22,720 bases of DNA. Origin: PALSA-660 sp036508075. GTDB taxonomy: Bacteria; Actinomycetota; Coriobacteriia; Anaerosomatales; PALSA-660. Position 1 is the stretch's first letter. Each line of letters starts with the position of its first letter. Under the pieces are notes generated by a model, which was not told where the DNA came from, did not search any database, and saw only the letters and a program-made list of their open reading frames with translations. The DNA is taken from assembly GCA_036508075.1 (NCBI GenBank), contig DATCIA010000103.1, positions 1 to 22,720 of the forward strand, written 5' to 3'. Shown in pieces: positions 1 to 7,051 of the stretch. The position numbers and the translations under genes were made by a program.

Positions 1-618
1 GGGCGCCTCGGCTACGTGCTCTTCTACGGCGCGGGCGTCTACTGGCGCGAGCCGATCCGGATCGTCCAGATGTGGGATGGCGGGATGTCGTTCCACGGAG
101 GGCTGGTGGGCATCCTGCTTGCGGGCTTGTGGATCTCCCGCCGCTACAGCGTGCCCTACCTTCGGATGACCGATGCCGGGTCCGTCGCGGCGCCCATCGG
201 GCTCTTCCTTGGCAGGATCGCCAACTTCATCAACGATGAGCTGTGGGGTCGCGTCACCACCGCCCCGTGGGGCGTGGTCTTCCCGAACGCCGGACCGCTC
301 CCTCGTCATCCTTCCCAGCTCTACGAAGCCGGTCTCGAGGGCGTCGTGCTGTTCGGCGTGATGTTGCTGCTGGCGCGGCGCGACCGGCCCGCGGGCGAGA
401 TCACGGGGTGGCTGCTGACGCTCTACGCCGTGTTCCGGATCTTCGTGGAGTTCCTCCGCGAGCCCGATATCCAGATCGGATTCCTGACCGGGGGCATCAC
501 GATGGGGCAGGTACTCAGCGTCCCGGTGCTGCTGGCCGGGCTGTGGCTGCTGTGGAGAGCGCGCCGGGCGCGTGCCGGGGCGGCCGCAGGCCCGGCCGGG
601 GGAGCCGGAGCGCGGTAG
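1..618 (+). CDS. lgt: Prolipoprotein diacylglyceryl transferase, 5' end missing
   Basis: Lgt is a multi-pass inner-membrane enzyme that transfers diacylglycerol from phosphatidylglycerol to the lipobox cysteine of prolipoproteins, the first step of lipoprotein maturation. The frame is open from base 1 and the first residues (GRLGYVLFYG) are internal Lgt sequence, so the start lies upstream of the window. The GTG at 16 is not a real start. Visible family motifs are MSFHGGLVG (the conserved His), the signature GRIANFINDELWG, the HPSQLYEA stretch and EFLREPD near the last membrane helix with its conserved Arg. The stop is TAG at 616-618 after an Arg/Ala-rich cytoplasmic tail. The next gene downstream encodes a lipoprotein, a natural Lgt substrate. 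The family assignment is very secure. Confidence 0.96.
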   Translation, partial: GRLGYVLFYGAGVYWREPIRIVQMWDGGMSFHGGLVGILLAGLWISRRYSVPYLRMTDAGSVAAPIGLFLGRIANFINDELWGRVTTAPWGVVFPNAGPLPRHPSQLYEAGLEGVVLFGVMLLLARRDRPAGEITGWLLTLYAVFRIFVEFLREPDIQIGFLTGGITMGQVLSVPVLLAGLWLLWRARRARAGAAAGPAGGAGAR

Positions 619-671
619 GCAACGGTATCGGACCGGTCGCTCCCCGGCCCCCGCGCGAGCCCACGGCCCCA

Positions 672-680
672 TGCTATCCT
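672..680 (+). promoter_or_regulatory. Extended -10 box upstream of the DUF3048 gene
   Basis: The sequence TGC-TATCCT fits an extended -10 element (TGn plus hexamer 675-680). It would start a transcript near 687, about 38 bases before the ATG at 725. No -35 hexamer is evident. The same kind of box precedes most transcription units in this window. Confidence 0.4.
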
Positions 681-724
681 CGTTGACGCACCCCCTTCAC
701 CACGAGAGAAGGCGCAGCCGTACC

Positions 725-1768
725 ATGAGGCACCGCATCGTTCTGACCGTCCTTGCGCTGGCACTGGTCGCATCCGTCTCGGCCCTCGCGGGCTGCAAGG
801 GCTCGACCACCATCGAGTCGCTGTGGCCCGCCGCCTCGACCGAGCGAGTCGTGCCGAAGCCGGCGGGGACGCCGCGCTGGCCGCTCACAGGGCTCGAGGC
901 GCCGTCCTTCGACGCGACGACCATCCGCGTCGTCTCGGTGAAGATCGAGAACCACTCCGGCGCGCGCCCGCAGAGCGGGCTGGACAAGGCCGACGTCGTC
1001 TACGAGGTCATCTCTGAAGGCGGCATCACGCGCTTCCACGCGCTCTTCCAGTCGCAGGTGCCCAAGGTCGTCGGACCGGTGCGCTCGTGCCGCCCGCCCG
1101 ACCTCTTCCTGATCCAGCAGTATCACTCCCTGCTGGCCCACGTCGGCGGCCCCAAGTCGGTGCGGACCATCCTGGCCTCCGACAAGACGCGCTACAACGA
1201 CATGGACCAGTTCTTCAACCCGGCCGCCTACTGGCGCGTCTCGACGCGTTCCGCGCCGCACAACATGTACATGGACATCACCAAGCTGCGCGGCTTCGCG
1301 ACGACCAAGCGCGGCTACCCGGCCTCGGAGACTGTCACGGGATTCGAGTTCGCGCGGGCCTCGTCGGCCGCGACGCCGACCGTGACTCAGCTGACCGTCC
1401 CGGTGTCGGCCTCGACCAAGTCCTCGTGGCGCTACGACCCGGCGACGCGCACTTACGCGCGCTCGATCAACGGTACGGCCCACAAGGACGCGGTGACCGG
1501 CAAGCAGCTCACGTCCCGCAACGTCATCGTGATGTGGGCGAACATCACGCCGTATCCCGGCGACACGCACGGGGTGGTGCAGATCGCGCTCACCGGGAGC
1601 GGCAGGGTGTCGGTGTTCATCGGCGGCCAGCGTGTGGACGGCACCTGGGAGGCGGGGACCGACGCACCGCCTAGGTTCAAGGACGCCAGCGGCGCTCCCA
1701 TCAAGCTCGATCCGGGCAACACGTGGATCCAGGTGATCGGCACCACGCAGAACATCTCGACCAAGTAG
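725..1768 (+). CDS. DUF3048 (YerB-like) lipoprotein
   Basis: This is a predicted cell-surface lipoprotein of 347 residues. The ATG at 725 was chosen because it gives a short basic N-terminus, a hydrophobic stretch at residues 5-20 and the lipobox LAGC with Cys24. GAGAGAAGG at 704-712 is a purine-rich ribosome site. An in-frame start at 572 would overlap lgt and bury the signal peptide. The N-terminal DUF3048 domain begins around PLTGLEA and contains the family stretches RPQSGLDKADVVYE and GPVRSCRPPDL. A second DUF3048 C-terminal domain ends near TWIQVI. The B. subtilis relative YerB has no firmly established biochemical role, so no function is claimed. It lies just downstream of lgt, whose product should lipidate it, but has its own likely promoter. 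Confidence in the family is high. Confidence 0.9.
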   Translation: MRHRIVLTVLALALVASVSALAGCKGSTTIESLWPAASTERVVPKPAGTPRWPLTGLEAPSFDATTIRVVSVKIENHSGARPQSGLDKADVVYEVISEGGITRFHALFQSQVPKVVGPVRSCRPPDLFLIQQYHSLLAHVGGPKSVRTILASDKTRYNDMDQFFNPAAYWRVSTRSAPHNMYMDITKLRGFATTKRGYPASETVTGFEFARASSAATPTVTQLTVPVSASTKSSWRYDPATRTYARSINGTAHKDAVTGKQLTSRNVIVMWANITPYPGDTHGVVQIALTGSGRVSVFIGGQRVDGTWEAGTDAPPRFKDASGAPIKLDPGNTWIQVIGTTQNISTK

Positions 1769-1821
1769 CACGGAGGTCCCGCGAGCCGGGCGATACGACG
1801 CATTCCGCACCGCCGCCGTGC

Positions 1822-1851
1822 TTGTTGGTCTGTTCGCCGAAAGGGTAGACT
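1822..1851 (+). promoter_or_regulatory. Likely pdxS promoter
   Basis: A TTGTTG hexamer (1822-1827) and TAGACT (1846-1851) are separated by 18 bases. This is the best -35/-10 pair in the window. Transcription would start near 1858 and give a leader of about 80 bases that includes the hairpin at 1876-1917. The remaining 1769-1821 spacer shows no convincing terminator. Confidence 0.5.
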
Positions 1852-1875
1852 TACATACCCAATGACAGCAAAGCC

Positions 1876-1917
1876 CCAAGGAGCGAGCGGACCGTGCGAT
1901 TCGGCCGCTCGCCTTGG
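1876..1917 (+). promoter_or_regulatory. Leader hairpin upstream of pdxS
   Basis: The arm CCAAGG-AG-CGAGCGG (1876-1890) pairs with CCGCTCGCCTTGG (1905-1917). This makes 13 base pairs interrupted by a two-base AG bulge at 1882-1883, with a 14-base loop. The stem ends two bases before the AGAAGGAG ribosome site (1920-1927). It is too close to the start codon and lacks a T-run, so it is unlikely to be a simple terminator. A leader structure affecting translation or RNA stability is possible. Confidence 0.45.
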
Positions 1918-1938
1918 ATAGAAGGAGCGCGAGCGATC

Positions 1939-2832
1939 ATGAGCGACATCAACATCACCGGCACCCTGCGGGTCAAGACCGGCCTCGCCGAGATGCTCAA
2001 GGGCGGCGTCATCATGGACGTCGTCAACGTCGAGCAGGCGAAGATCGCGGAGGACGCCGGAGCGGTCGCGGTCATGGCGCTCGAGCGCGTCCCGGCCGAT
2101 ATCCGCGCTGCGGGCGGCGTCGCGCGCATGGCCGATCCGACCATCACGGAAGCGATCGTCGCGGCGATGTCGATCCCCGTCATGGCCAAGTGCCGGATCG
2201 GCCACTTCGTCGAGGCACAGGTCCTGCAGTCCCTCGGCGTCGACTACATCGACGAGTCCGAGGTGCTCACGCCGGCCGACGAGGAGCATCACGTCAACAA
2301 GTGGGACTTCTCGGTCCCGTTCGTGTGTGGCTGCCGCAACCTCGGGGAGGCCCTGCGCCGCATCGGAGAGGGCGCCTCTATGGTCCGCACGAAGGGCGAG
2401 CCCGGCACCGGCAACGTCGTCGAGGCCGTCCGCCACATCCGCGCGGTCACCGACGAGATCGCCTGGCTGTCCGGTCTGCGCGGCGAGCAGCTCTTCGCCG
2501 CGGCCAAGGACCTCCAGGCACCGTACGAGCTCGTGAAGTGGGTCGCCGACAACGGCAAGCTCCCGGTGGTCAACTTCTCCGCCGGCGGTATCGCGACACC
2601 GTCCGATGCGGCGCTGATGATGCAGCTCGGATGCGACGGCGTGTTCGTCGGTTCCGGCATCTTCAAGAGCGGCGACCCGGTCGCCCGCGCAAAGGCGATC
2701 GTCGAGGCCACGACGCACTTCGAGGACGCGGACATCATCGCGCGGGTCTCGCGCAACCTGGGCGAGGCAATGGTCGGCATCAACATCTCAGACATCCCCG
2801 AGGGCGAACGTATGCAGGAGCGTGGCTGGTAG
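1939..2832 (+). CDS. pdxS: Pyridoxal 5'-phosphate synthase, synthase subunit PdxS
   Basis: PdxS condenses ribose 5-phosphate, glyceraldehyde 3-phosphate and ammonia into pyridoxal phosphate, with PdxT supplying the ammonia. The protein is a TIM barrel of 297 residues, the usual family length. The ATG at 1939 follows AGAAGGAG. A GTG at 1894 in frame would begin inside the leader hairpin and lacks homology. The two catalytic lysines are visible as MAKCRIGH (Lys84) and VRTKGEPGTGN (Lys152), and the conserved Asp of IMDVVN is at position 27. The phosphate-binding FSAGGIATP and FVGSGIF loops are intact. Cys replaces the more usual small residue after Lys84, which is unlikely to matter. pdxT begins directly after the stop, so the two subunits form one operon. 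Confidence 0.98.
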   Translation: MSDINITGTLRVKTGLAEMLKGGVIMDVVNVEQAKIAEDAGAVAVMALERVPADIRAAGGVARMADPTITEAIVAAMSIPVMAKCRIGHFVEAQVLQSLGVDYIDESEVLTPADEEHHVNKWDFSVPFVCGCRNLGEALRRIGEGASMVRTKGEPGTGNVVEAVRHIRAVTDEIAWLSGLRGEQLFAAAKDLQAPYELVKWVADNGKLPVVNFSAGGIATPSDAALMMQLGCDGVFVGSGIFKSGDPVARAKAIVEATTHFEDADIIARVSRNLGEAMVGINISDIPEGERMQERGW

Positions 2833-2833
2833 C

Positions 2834-3418
2834 GTGAGGATCGGGGTACTCGCGCTCCAAGGCGCGTTCCGCGAACACATCGTCACGCTCGAGGCGCTCG
2901 GTGTGGCAACGGTCGCCGTGCGGCTGCCGCACCAGCTCGAGGACTGTGCGGGCCTCGTCATCCCCGGCGGGGAGTCCACGGCCATCGGCAAGCTGATGGC
3001 AACCTACGGCTTCTACGAGGCCGTCGCAGAGCGGTGCGCAGGCGGCATGGGCGTGTGGGGCACATGCGCGGGAGCGATCCTGATCGCCCGCGAGGTGCTC
3101 GACGCGCTTCCCGACCAGCGCACCCTCGGGCTCATGGACATGTCGGTGCGCCGAAACGCCTACGGGCGTCAGCTCGCCTCATTCGAGTCCGACCTCGACG
3201 TCCACGGGCTGCGCGAGCCGTTCCCCGGCGTGTTCATCCGCGCTCCGTGGATCGAGACCGTGGGCGAGGGGGTCGAAGTGCTCGCGCGGCACGGCGATCG
3301 CATCGTGGCCGCACGTCAGGGCGACCTCTTGGCGACGACCTTCCATCCCGAGCTCACGGGCGACACCGCTCTGCACCGTCTGTTCGTGGAGCAGGTCGTC
3401 GGCGCGCCGCGCGCGTAG
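2834..3418 (+). CDS. pdxT: Pyridoxal 5'-phosphate synthase, glutaminase subunit PdxT
   Basis: PdxT is a class I glutamine amidotransferase that hydrolyses glutamine and passes ammonia into the PdxS barrel. The GTG at 2834, one base after the pdxS stop, gives the family N-terminus RIGVLALQGAFREH and 194 residues, close to the usual length. A GTG at 2822 in frame is possible but would add four residues and sits only one base after the AGGAG at 2816-2820. The glutamine-binding loop PGGEST, the nucleophile region GTCAGAI and the His-Glu dyad in FHPELTGD form a complete catalytic triad. Expression is probably translationally coupled to pdxS. Confidence 0.97.
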   Translation: MRIGVLALQGAFREHIVTLEALGVATVAVRLPHQLEDCAGLVIPGGESTAIGKLMATYGFYEAVAERCAGGMGVWGTCAGAILIAREVLDALPDQRTLGLMDMSVRRNAYGRQLASFESDLDVHGLREPFPGVFIRAPWIETVGEGVEVLARHGDRIVAARQGDLLATTFHPELTGDTALHRLFVEQVVGAPRA

Positions 3419-3480
3419 CTGCCGGGTCCGTCGAGGCGTCGCCGCCGGAGCGGCGCGGGCGCTTCGGGTCGTGTATCGGG

Positions 3481-3486
3481 TATCCT
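3481..3486 (+). promoter_or_regulatory. -10-like box upstream of yebC
   Basis: TATCCT preceded by GGG resembles the other boxes in this window. It would start transcription near 3493, about 50 bases before the yebC ATG. No -35 is apparent in the upstream GC-rich stretch. Confidence 0.35.
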
Positions 3487-3504
3487 TACGAGCGGTCATC
3501 CTCC

Positions 3505-3524
3505 CGCGCGCAGGCATGCGCGCG
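3505..3524 (+). promoter_or_regulatory. GC hairpin in the yebC leader
   Basis: CGCGCGC (3505-3511) and GCGCGCG (3518-3524) pair around the loop AGGCAT. An overlapping perfect palindrome at 3515-3528 (CATGCGCGCGCATG) offers a competing fold. Both lie just upstream of the AAAGG ribosome site at 3531-3535. A regulatory role is inference only. Confidence 0.3.
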
Positions 3525-3544
3525 CATGCGAAAGGCTTGAGCCG

Positions 3545-4300
3545 ATGTCGGGTCACTCCAAGTGGGCAACCACCAAGCACCGCAAGGGCGCCGTGGACGC
3601 GAAGCGCTCCAAGCTGTTCAGCAAGCTGTCGAAGGTCATCACCGTTGCTGCGAAGACCGGCGGCGATCCCAAGCCGGAGAACAACGCATCTCTCGCGGCC
3701 GCTATCGAGAAGGCGAAGAGCTACTCGCTGCCGAAGGACAAGATCCAGTCGGCGATCGACAAGGCGTTCAGCACGGCGGGCGGCGCGAACTACGAGGAGG
3801 TCATCTACGAGGGCTACGGCTCGGGCGGCATCGCCGTCTACGTCGAGGCGCTCACGGACAACCGCAACCGGACCGCCGCCGACGTTCGCGCTGCGTTCAC
3901 GCGCGCCGGGGGAGCGCTCGGGGCCACGGGTTCCGTGGCGTTCCAGTTCGAGCGGCGCGGCGAGATCGTGATCGTGAAGGACGGCGCCCCCGATGAGGAG
4001 GAGCTGCTCATGGCGGTCATGGAAGCCGGCGGCGACGACCTCGAGGACAACGACGACGTGTTCGTCGTCGTCACCAGCCCCAACGACCTCGACGCAGTGA
4101 AGAAGGGCCTCGAGGATGCCGGTATCACGGTCGAGGACGCGGAGCTCTCGATGCGCGCCAAGGTCCCCGCGACGGTCAGCGCCGAGACCGCGAAGAAGGT
4201 CTTCCGGTTGATCGACAACCTCGAGGACAGCGACGACGTCCAGGACGTGTACCACAACATGGACATCACCGAGGAGATCGCCAAGGCGCTCGACCTCTAG
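3545..4300 (+). CDS. yebC: YebC/PmpR family translation factor or regulator
   Basis: This is a cytoplasmic protein of 251 residues, the usual length for the family. The N-terminus MSGHSKWATTKHRKGA and the following AKRSKLFSKL are the hallmark of YebC. The GGDP...N...A..KAK..S.PKD.I segment (about residues 39-62) and the FERRGEIVI core of the later domain are also present. Members were described as DNA-binding regulators (PmpR). More recent work links YebC-type proteins to relief of ribosome stalling at proline-rich stretches. The sequence cannot decide between these. Position directly upstream of ruvCAB is a common bacterial arrangement, but here a strong terminator at 4316-4360 separates them. 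AAAGG at 3531-3535 is the ribosome site. Confidence 0.96.
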   Translation: MSGHSKWATTKHRKGAVDAKRSKLFSKLSKVITVAAKTGGDPKPENNASLAAAIEKAKSYSLPKDKIQSAIDKAFSTAGGANYEEVIYEGYGSGGIAVYVEALTDNRNRTAADVRAAFTRAGGALGATGSVAFQFERRGEIVIVKDGAPDEEELLMAVMEAGGDDLEDNDDVFVVVTSPNDLDAVKKGLEDAGITVEDAELSMRAKVPATVSAETAKKVFRLIDNLEDSDDVQDVYHNMDITEEIAKALDL

Positions 4301-4315
4301 CGTCCCCGCGTTGCC

Positions 4316-4360
4316 AAGGCAGGGCGTCTCCGCATCCGGGAGGCGTCCTGCCTTCGTTTT
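4316..4360 (+). terminator. Rho-independent terminator after yebC
   Basis: A 16-bp stem pairs 4316-4331 with 4339-4354, includes two G-U wobble pairs, and closes a 7-base loop. It is followed by CGTTTT. This is the only hairpin in the window with a recognisable T-run. It ends 15 bases after the yebC stop codon. The T-run lies where the -35 of the ruvC promoter would be. Confidence 0.8.
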
Positions 4361-4381
4361 GCGCGTGTCGGCGCGGTGCCG

Positions 4382-4396
4382 TAGACTGAACATATG
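4382..4396 (+). promoter_or_regulatory. ruvC -10 box placed for a leaderless start
   Basis: TAGACT (4382-4387) places a transcript start at about 4394, which is the A of an in-frame ATG. TTGCGC at 4359-4364, 17 bases upstream, is a weak -35 that overlaps the yebC terminator tail. The ATG at 4394 could therefore be read from a leaderless transcript, while the GTG at 4430 has a ribosome site. Confidence 0.45.
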
Positions 4397-4429
4397 TTCG
4401 ATTGGCGACGTCGGGACAAGGGGACGAGC

Positions 4430-4945
4430 GTGCCGGTGATCATCCTTGGCATCGACCCCGGACTGGCGAACACCGGGTGGGGGATCGTCGAGACCGAAGG
4501 CAGTCGGTTTCGCTGCCTCGGCTACGGCTGCATCCGCACGGTGGGCGCCGACGACACCGCTCGTCGCTGCAAGACGGTGCGTGACGGTCTGGCCGAGCTC
4601 ATCGGGCGCTTCGCACCGGACGAGGCCGCGATCGAGAACATCTACTTCAGCCGGAACGTGGCCACGGCGATGACGACGGGGCACGCGCGCGGCGCGGCGC
4701 TCGTGGCCATCGCCGACGCGGGGATGCTGGTAGGCGAGTACGGGCCCGGTGAGATCAAGCTCGCGGTCGTTGGAACGGGTTCGGCGGACAAGGGACAGGT
4801 GACGTACATGGTGCGGACGATCCTCGGGTTGGACCACGACCCGACCCCCGACCACGCCGCCGATGCCTTGGCCGCGGCCATCTGTCACGCCAACCAGCGT
4901 GTCGCACGGGCACGCGAGCGCGAAGCGACGGGCACCGGCCGATGA
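4430..4945 (+). CDS. ruvC: Holliday junction resolvase RuvC
   Basis: RuvC is the dimeric endonuclease that cuts Holliday junctions after RuvAB branch migration. The GTG at 4430 follows AAGGGG (4418-4423) by six bases and gives the normal N-terminus MPVIILGIDPG and 171 residues, the family length. An in-frame ATG at 4394 would add 12 residues not expected from the family, but it sits at the predicted transcript start. Catalytic residues are Asp9 in GIDPG, Glu69 in AAIEN, and His142 and Asp145 in DHAADALA. This is the D-E-H-D set seen in Thermus RuvC rather than the four acidic residues of E. coli. The stop TGA overlaps the ruvA ATG in ATGA. RuvC is the first gene of the ruvCAB operon. Confidence 0.96.
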   Translation: MPVIILGIDPGLANTGWGIVETEGSRFRCLGYGCIRTVGADDTARRCKTVRDGLAELIGRFAPDEAAIENIYFSRNVATAMTTGHARGAALVAIADAGMLVGEYGPGEIKLAVVGTGSADKGQVTYMVRTILGLDHDPTPDHAADALAAAICHANQRVARAREREATGTGR

Positions 4946-5526
4946 TCGCCTTCCTGACGGGCCGGGTGGCGACTCGCGCCGCGAATCACGCGCTGATCGA
5001 GGTCGGCGGCATCGGATATCGGCTGATCATGTCGACCTCCTCACTTGCGGCCCTGCCCGCGGAGGGCGACGAGGTCACCGTGCACACCTACCTGCACGTG
5101 CGCGAAGACGAACTGACGCTCTACGGCTTCGAGAGCGAGACCGAGCGCGAGCTGTTCGAGGCGCTCATCGGCGTGTCAGGCGTGGGGCCCAAGGTCGCCC
5201 TGGCCGTGCTGTCGTCGCTTCGGCCCGATGCGTTGCGCACGGCGATCGCGCGCGATGACGTGACGCTCCTATCCAGTGTGCCGGGCGTCGGCAAGAAGAC
5301 GGCGCAGCGGCTGCTCATCGACCTCAAGGACAAGCTCGGGTCGCCGGATGTCGGATCGTCCGGCGGCGGCGCATCGACGCACGCGGCGATCGAGGCGCGC
5401 GATGCGCTGCTGTCGATGGGCTTCACCGCCGCCGAGGCCGCCGCGGCCCTGCGCGATGTCGAGCCGGGGGCGAGCGCCGAGCAGATGCTCCGGGCGGCGC
5501 TCAAGGCGCTGGGGGGTGCGCGGTGA
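4942..5526 (+). CDS. ruvA: Holliday junction branch migration protein RuvA
   Basis: RuvA tetramers hold the four-way junction flat and load RuvB rings. The protein has 194 residues, as usual. The N-terminal OB-fold begins MIAFLTGRV and runs to about residue 62 (LHVREDELTLYGF). Two helix-hairpin-helix motifs follow, with GVSGVGPKVAL and SVPGVGKKTAQRL, near residues 78-88 and 113-125. After a Gly/Ser-rich linker the C-terminal RuvB-binding domain runs from about residue 150 (ARDALLSMGFTAAEA). The ATG overlaps the ruvC stop by four bases (ATGA), and the ruvB GTG overlaps the ruvA stop by four (GTGA), so the three genes are translationally coupled. Confidence 0.97.
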   Translation: MIAFLTGRVATRAANHALIEVGGIGYRLIMSTSSLAALPAEGDEVTVHTYLHVREDELTLYGFESETERELFEALIGVSGVGPKVALAVLSSLRPDALRTAIARDDVTLLSSVPGVGKKTAQRLLIDLKDKLGSPDVGSSGGGASTHAAIEARDALLSMGFTAAEAAAALRDVEPGASAEQMLRAALKALGGAR

Positions 5527-6581
5527 CCGAGCCCGTCTCATCAGAGTGGACTCCCGACGGCGAGCGGCTCGTCTCGGCTCGCTACACGCCGGACGACCTC
5601 GAGATCGACCGCTCCCTTCGACCCAAGCGGCTTGCCGACTATCTGGGACAGCCCAAGCTCAAGGAGTCGCTCGGGGTGCTGATCGAGGCCGCTGCAGCAC
5701 GCAACGAGCCGCTCGACCACGTGCTGCTCTCGGGGCCTCCGGGCCTGGGCAAGACGACGCTGGCGGGTGTCATCGCCAACGAACTCGGCGTGACGATGAA
5801 GACGACCAGCGGGCCGGCGATCGAACGCGCGGGCGACCTCGCCGCGGTGCTCACGAACCTCGAAGAGCGCGACGTCCTGTTCATCGACGAGATCCACCGC
5901 CTCAACCGCCAGGTCGAGGAGGTCCTGTACCCCGCGATGGAGGACTTCGTCCTCGACGTCGTCATCGGCAAGGGGCCTGCGGCGCGCAGCCTCCGTCTCG
6001 ACGTGCCGCCCTTCACGCTGGTCGGCGCCACGACGCGCACGGGGCTGCTCACCGCCCCGCTCCGCGACCGCTTCGGGATGTCGTTCCGCCTGGACTACTA
6101 CGCGGCCCTGGAGCTCGAGGCCATCGTCAAGCGATCCGCGAAGATCCTCGGGGTCGATATCGACGGTGAGGGCGCGGCCGAGATCGCGCGCCGCAGCCGC
6201 GGGACGCCTCGCCTGGCCAACCGGCTCCTGAAGCGCGTGCGTGATTACGCCCAGGTGCGTCACGACGGGCGGGTCAGCGAGGACGTGGCGGCGGAGGCGC
6301 TCGCGTTCTTCGAAGTCGACCACCTTGGGCTCGACAAGATGGATGTGAGGATCCTCGAGACGCTGATCGTGAAGTTCTCGGGACGCCCCGTCGGCCTCAA
6401 CACCCTGGCCACGTCGGTGGGCGAGGAGACCGAGACGCTGGAGGACGTGTACGAGCCGTTCCTGCTCCAGCTCGGGTTCCTCATGCGGACCCCGAAGGGG
6501 CGGCAGGCCACTCCTCGCGCCTACGAGCACCTCGGTCTGCGACCGCCCGATCCGGACGCGCCGCAGGGCGGGCTCTTCTAG
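5523..6581 (+). CDS. ruvB: Holliday junction branch migration ATPase RuvB
   Basis: RuvB is the hexameric AAA+ motor that pumps DNA through the RuvA-bound junction. The 352-residue protein shows Walker A GPPGLGKT at 71-78, Walker B LFIDEIH at 119-125, and the sensor and arginine-finger stretch GATTRTG...LRDRFG. The winged-helix C-terminal domain holds RPVGLNTLA and RTPKGRQATPRAYEHLG. The N-terminal extension before LRPKRLADYLGQ is about 30 residues, within the family range. The start is GTG at 5523 inside GTGA. It is the last gene of the operon and is followed by the perfect hairpin at 6601-6647. Confidence 0.98.
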   Translation: MTEPVSSEWTPDGERLVSARYTPDDLEIDRSLRPKRLADYLGQPKLKESLGVLIEAAAARNEPLDHVLLSGPPGLGKTTLAGVIANELGVTMKTTSGPAIERAGDLAAVLTNLEERDVLFIDEIHRLNRQVEEVLYPAMEDFVLDVVIGKGPAARSLRLDVPPFTLVGATTRTGLLTAPLRDRFGMSFRLDYYAALELEAIVKRSAKILGVDIDGEGAAEIARRSRGTPRLANRLLKRVRDYAQVRHDGRVSEDVAAEALAFFEVDHLGLDKMDVRILETLIVKFSGRPVGLNTLATSVGEETETLEDVYEPFLLQLGFLMRTPKGRQATPRAYEHLGLRPPDPDAPQGGLF

Positions 6582-6600
6582 CCCCACCGGAGCGATATGA

Positions 6601-6647
6601 CGACAGCCGAGGGACGCCCGCACGGTGCGGGCGTCCCTCGGCTGTCG
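6601..6647. terminator. Perfect 22-bp hairpin between convergent genes
   Basis: Bases 6601-6622 are exactly complementary to 6626-6647 around a three-base CGG loop. The hairpin lies between the stop codons of ruvB (rightward) and the superoxide reductase gene (leftward), so it probably ends transcription from both sides. Neither strand has a T-run after the stem, so it is not a canonical intrinsic terminator. The extreme stem strength may compensate. Confidence 0.75.
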
Positions 6648-6660
6648 CAAGCGCGTCCGA

Positions 6661-6999
6661 CTAGATGGTCACGTCGTAGGCCCACAGCCCGTGCAGATTG
6701 CAGTGCTCGATGGCCCGGACGACCGTGTCGGCCGGGAGCGAAACGGGCACGCAGAACTTGGGGTGCGTGACCGCGGGCGACAAGTCGAGACGGGCGATCG
6801 GGGCTCCGTCAGCGTACAACTCGATGAAGGTGATGTAGTGGTCGGTCCCGTTGGGGTGCGGGACCTCGTGGCCGACCTCGACGTTGACGATGAGGCGGTC
6901 CAGCTGGGCCTCAAGCGTGATGAAGGGCGTGTGCTTCTTCTCGAAGTCGCTCGCCGCTGCGAAGTCGGCGACAGCGGTGACGGTCGGTGCCTCGGCCAT
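6661..6999 (-). CDS. Superoxide reductase, neelaredoxin type (class II)
   Basis: This protein of 112 residues reduces superoxide to hydrogen peroxide without making oxygen, which is typical of anaerobes. The catalytic ferrous site has a full set of ligands: His23 in EKKHTPF, His48 and His54 in the HPNGTDH segment, Cys100 and His103 in CNLHGLW. The 6-residue and 3-residue ligand spacings match the family. The acid/lysine pair just before His23 matches the EKH element that guides superoxide. There is no N-terminal desulforedoxin Cys4 domain, so it is the one-iron class. The ATG at 6999 has a strong AGGAGG site four bases upstream. A longer frame to 7194 adds sequence unrelated to the family. 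It is divergent from the isochorismatase-like gene. Confidence 0.93.
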   Translation of the reverse strand: MAEAPTVTAVADFAAASDFEKKHTPFITLEAQLDRLIVNVEVGHEVPHPNGTDHYITFIELYADGAPIARLDLSPAVTHPKFCVPVSLPADTVVRAIEHCNLHGLWAYDVTI

Positions 7000-7051
7000 G
7001 GGTCCTCCTGATGGGTCGAATGCGCTGATGGCGAGCCGGGTGCTCGACGAG

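Noticed and set aside
683..688. TTGACG as a -35 element before the DUF3048 gene
   Set aside because: No -10-like hexamer lies 16-19 bases downstream, and the ribosome site is located there.
3179..4888. A 569-codon minus-strand frame across pdxT, yebC and ruvC
   Set aside because: It covers parts of three conserved plus-strand genes plus a terminator and shows no domain.
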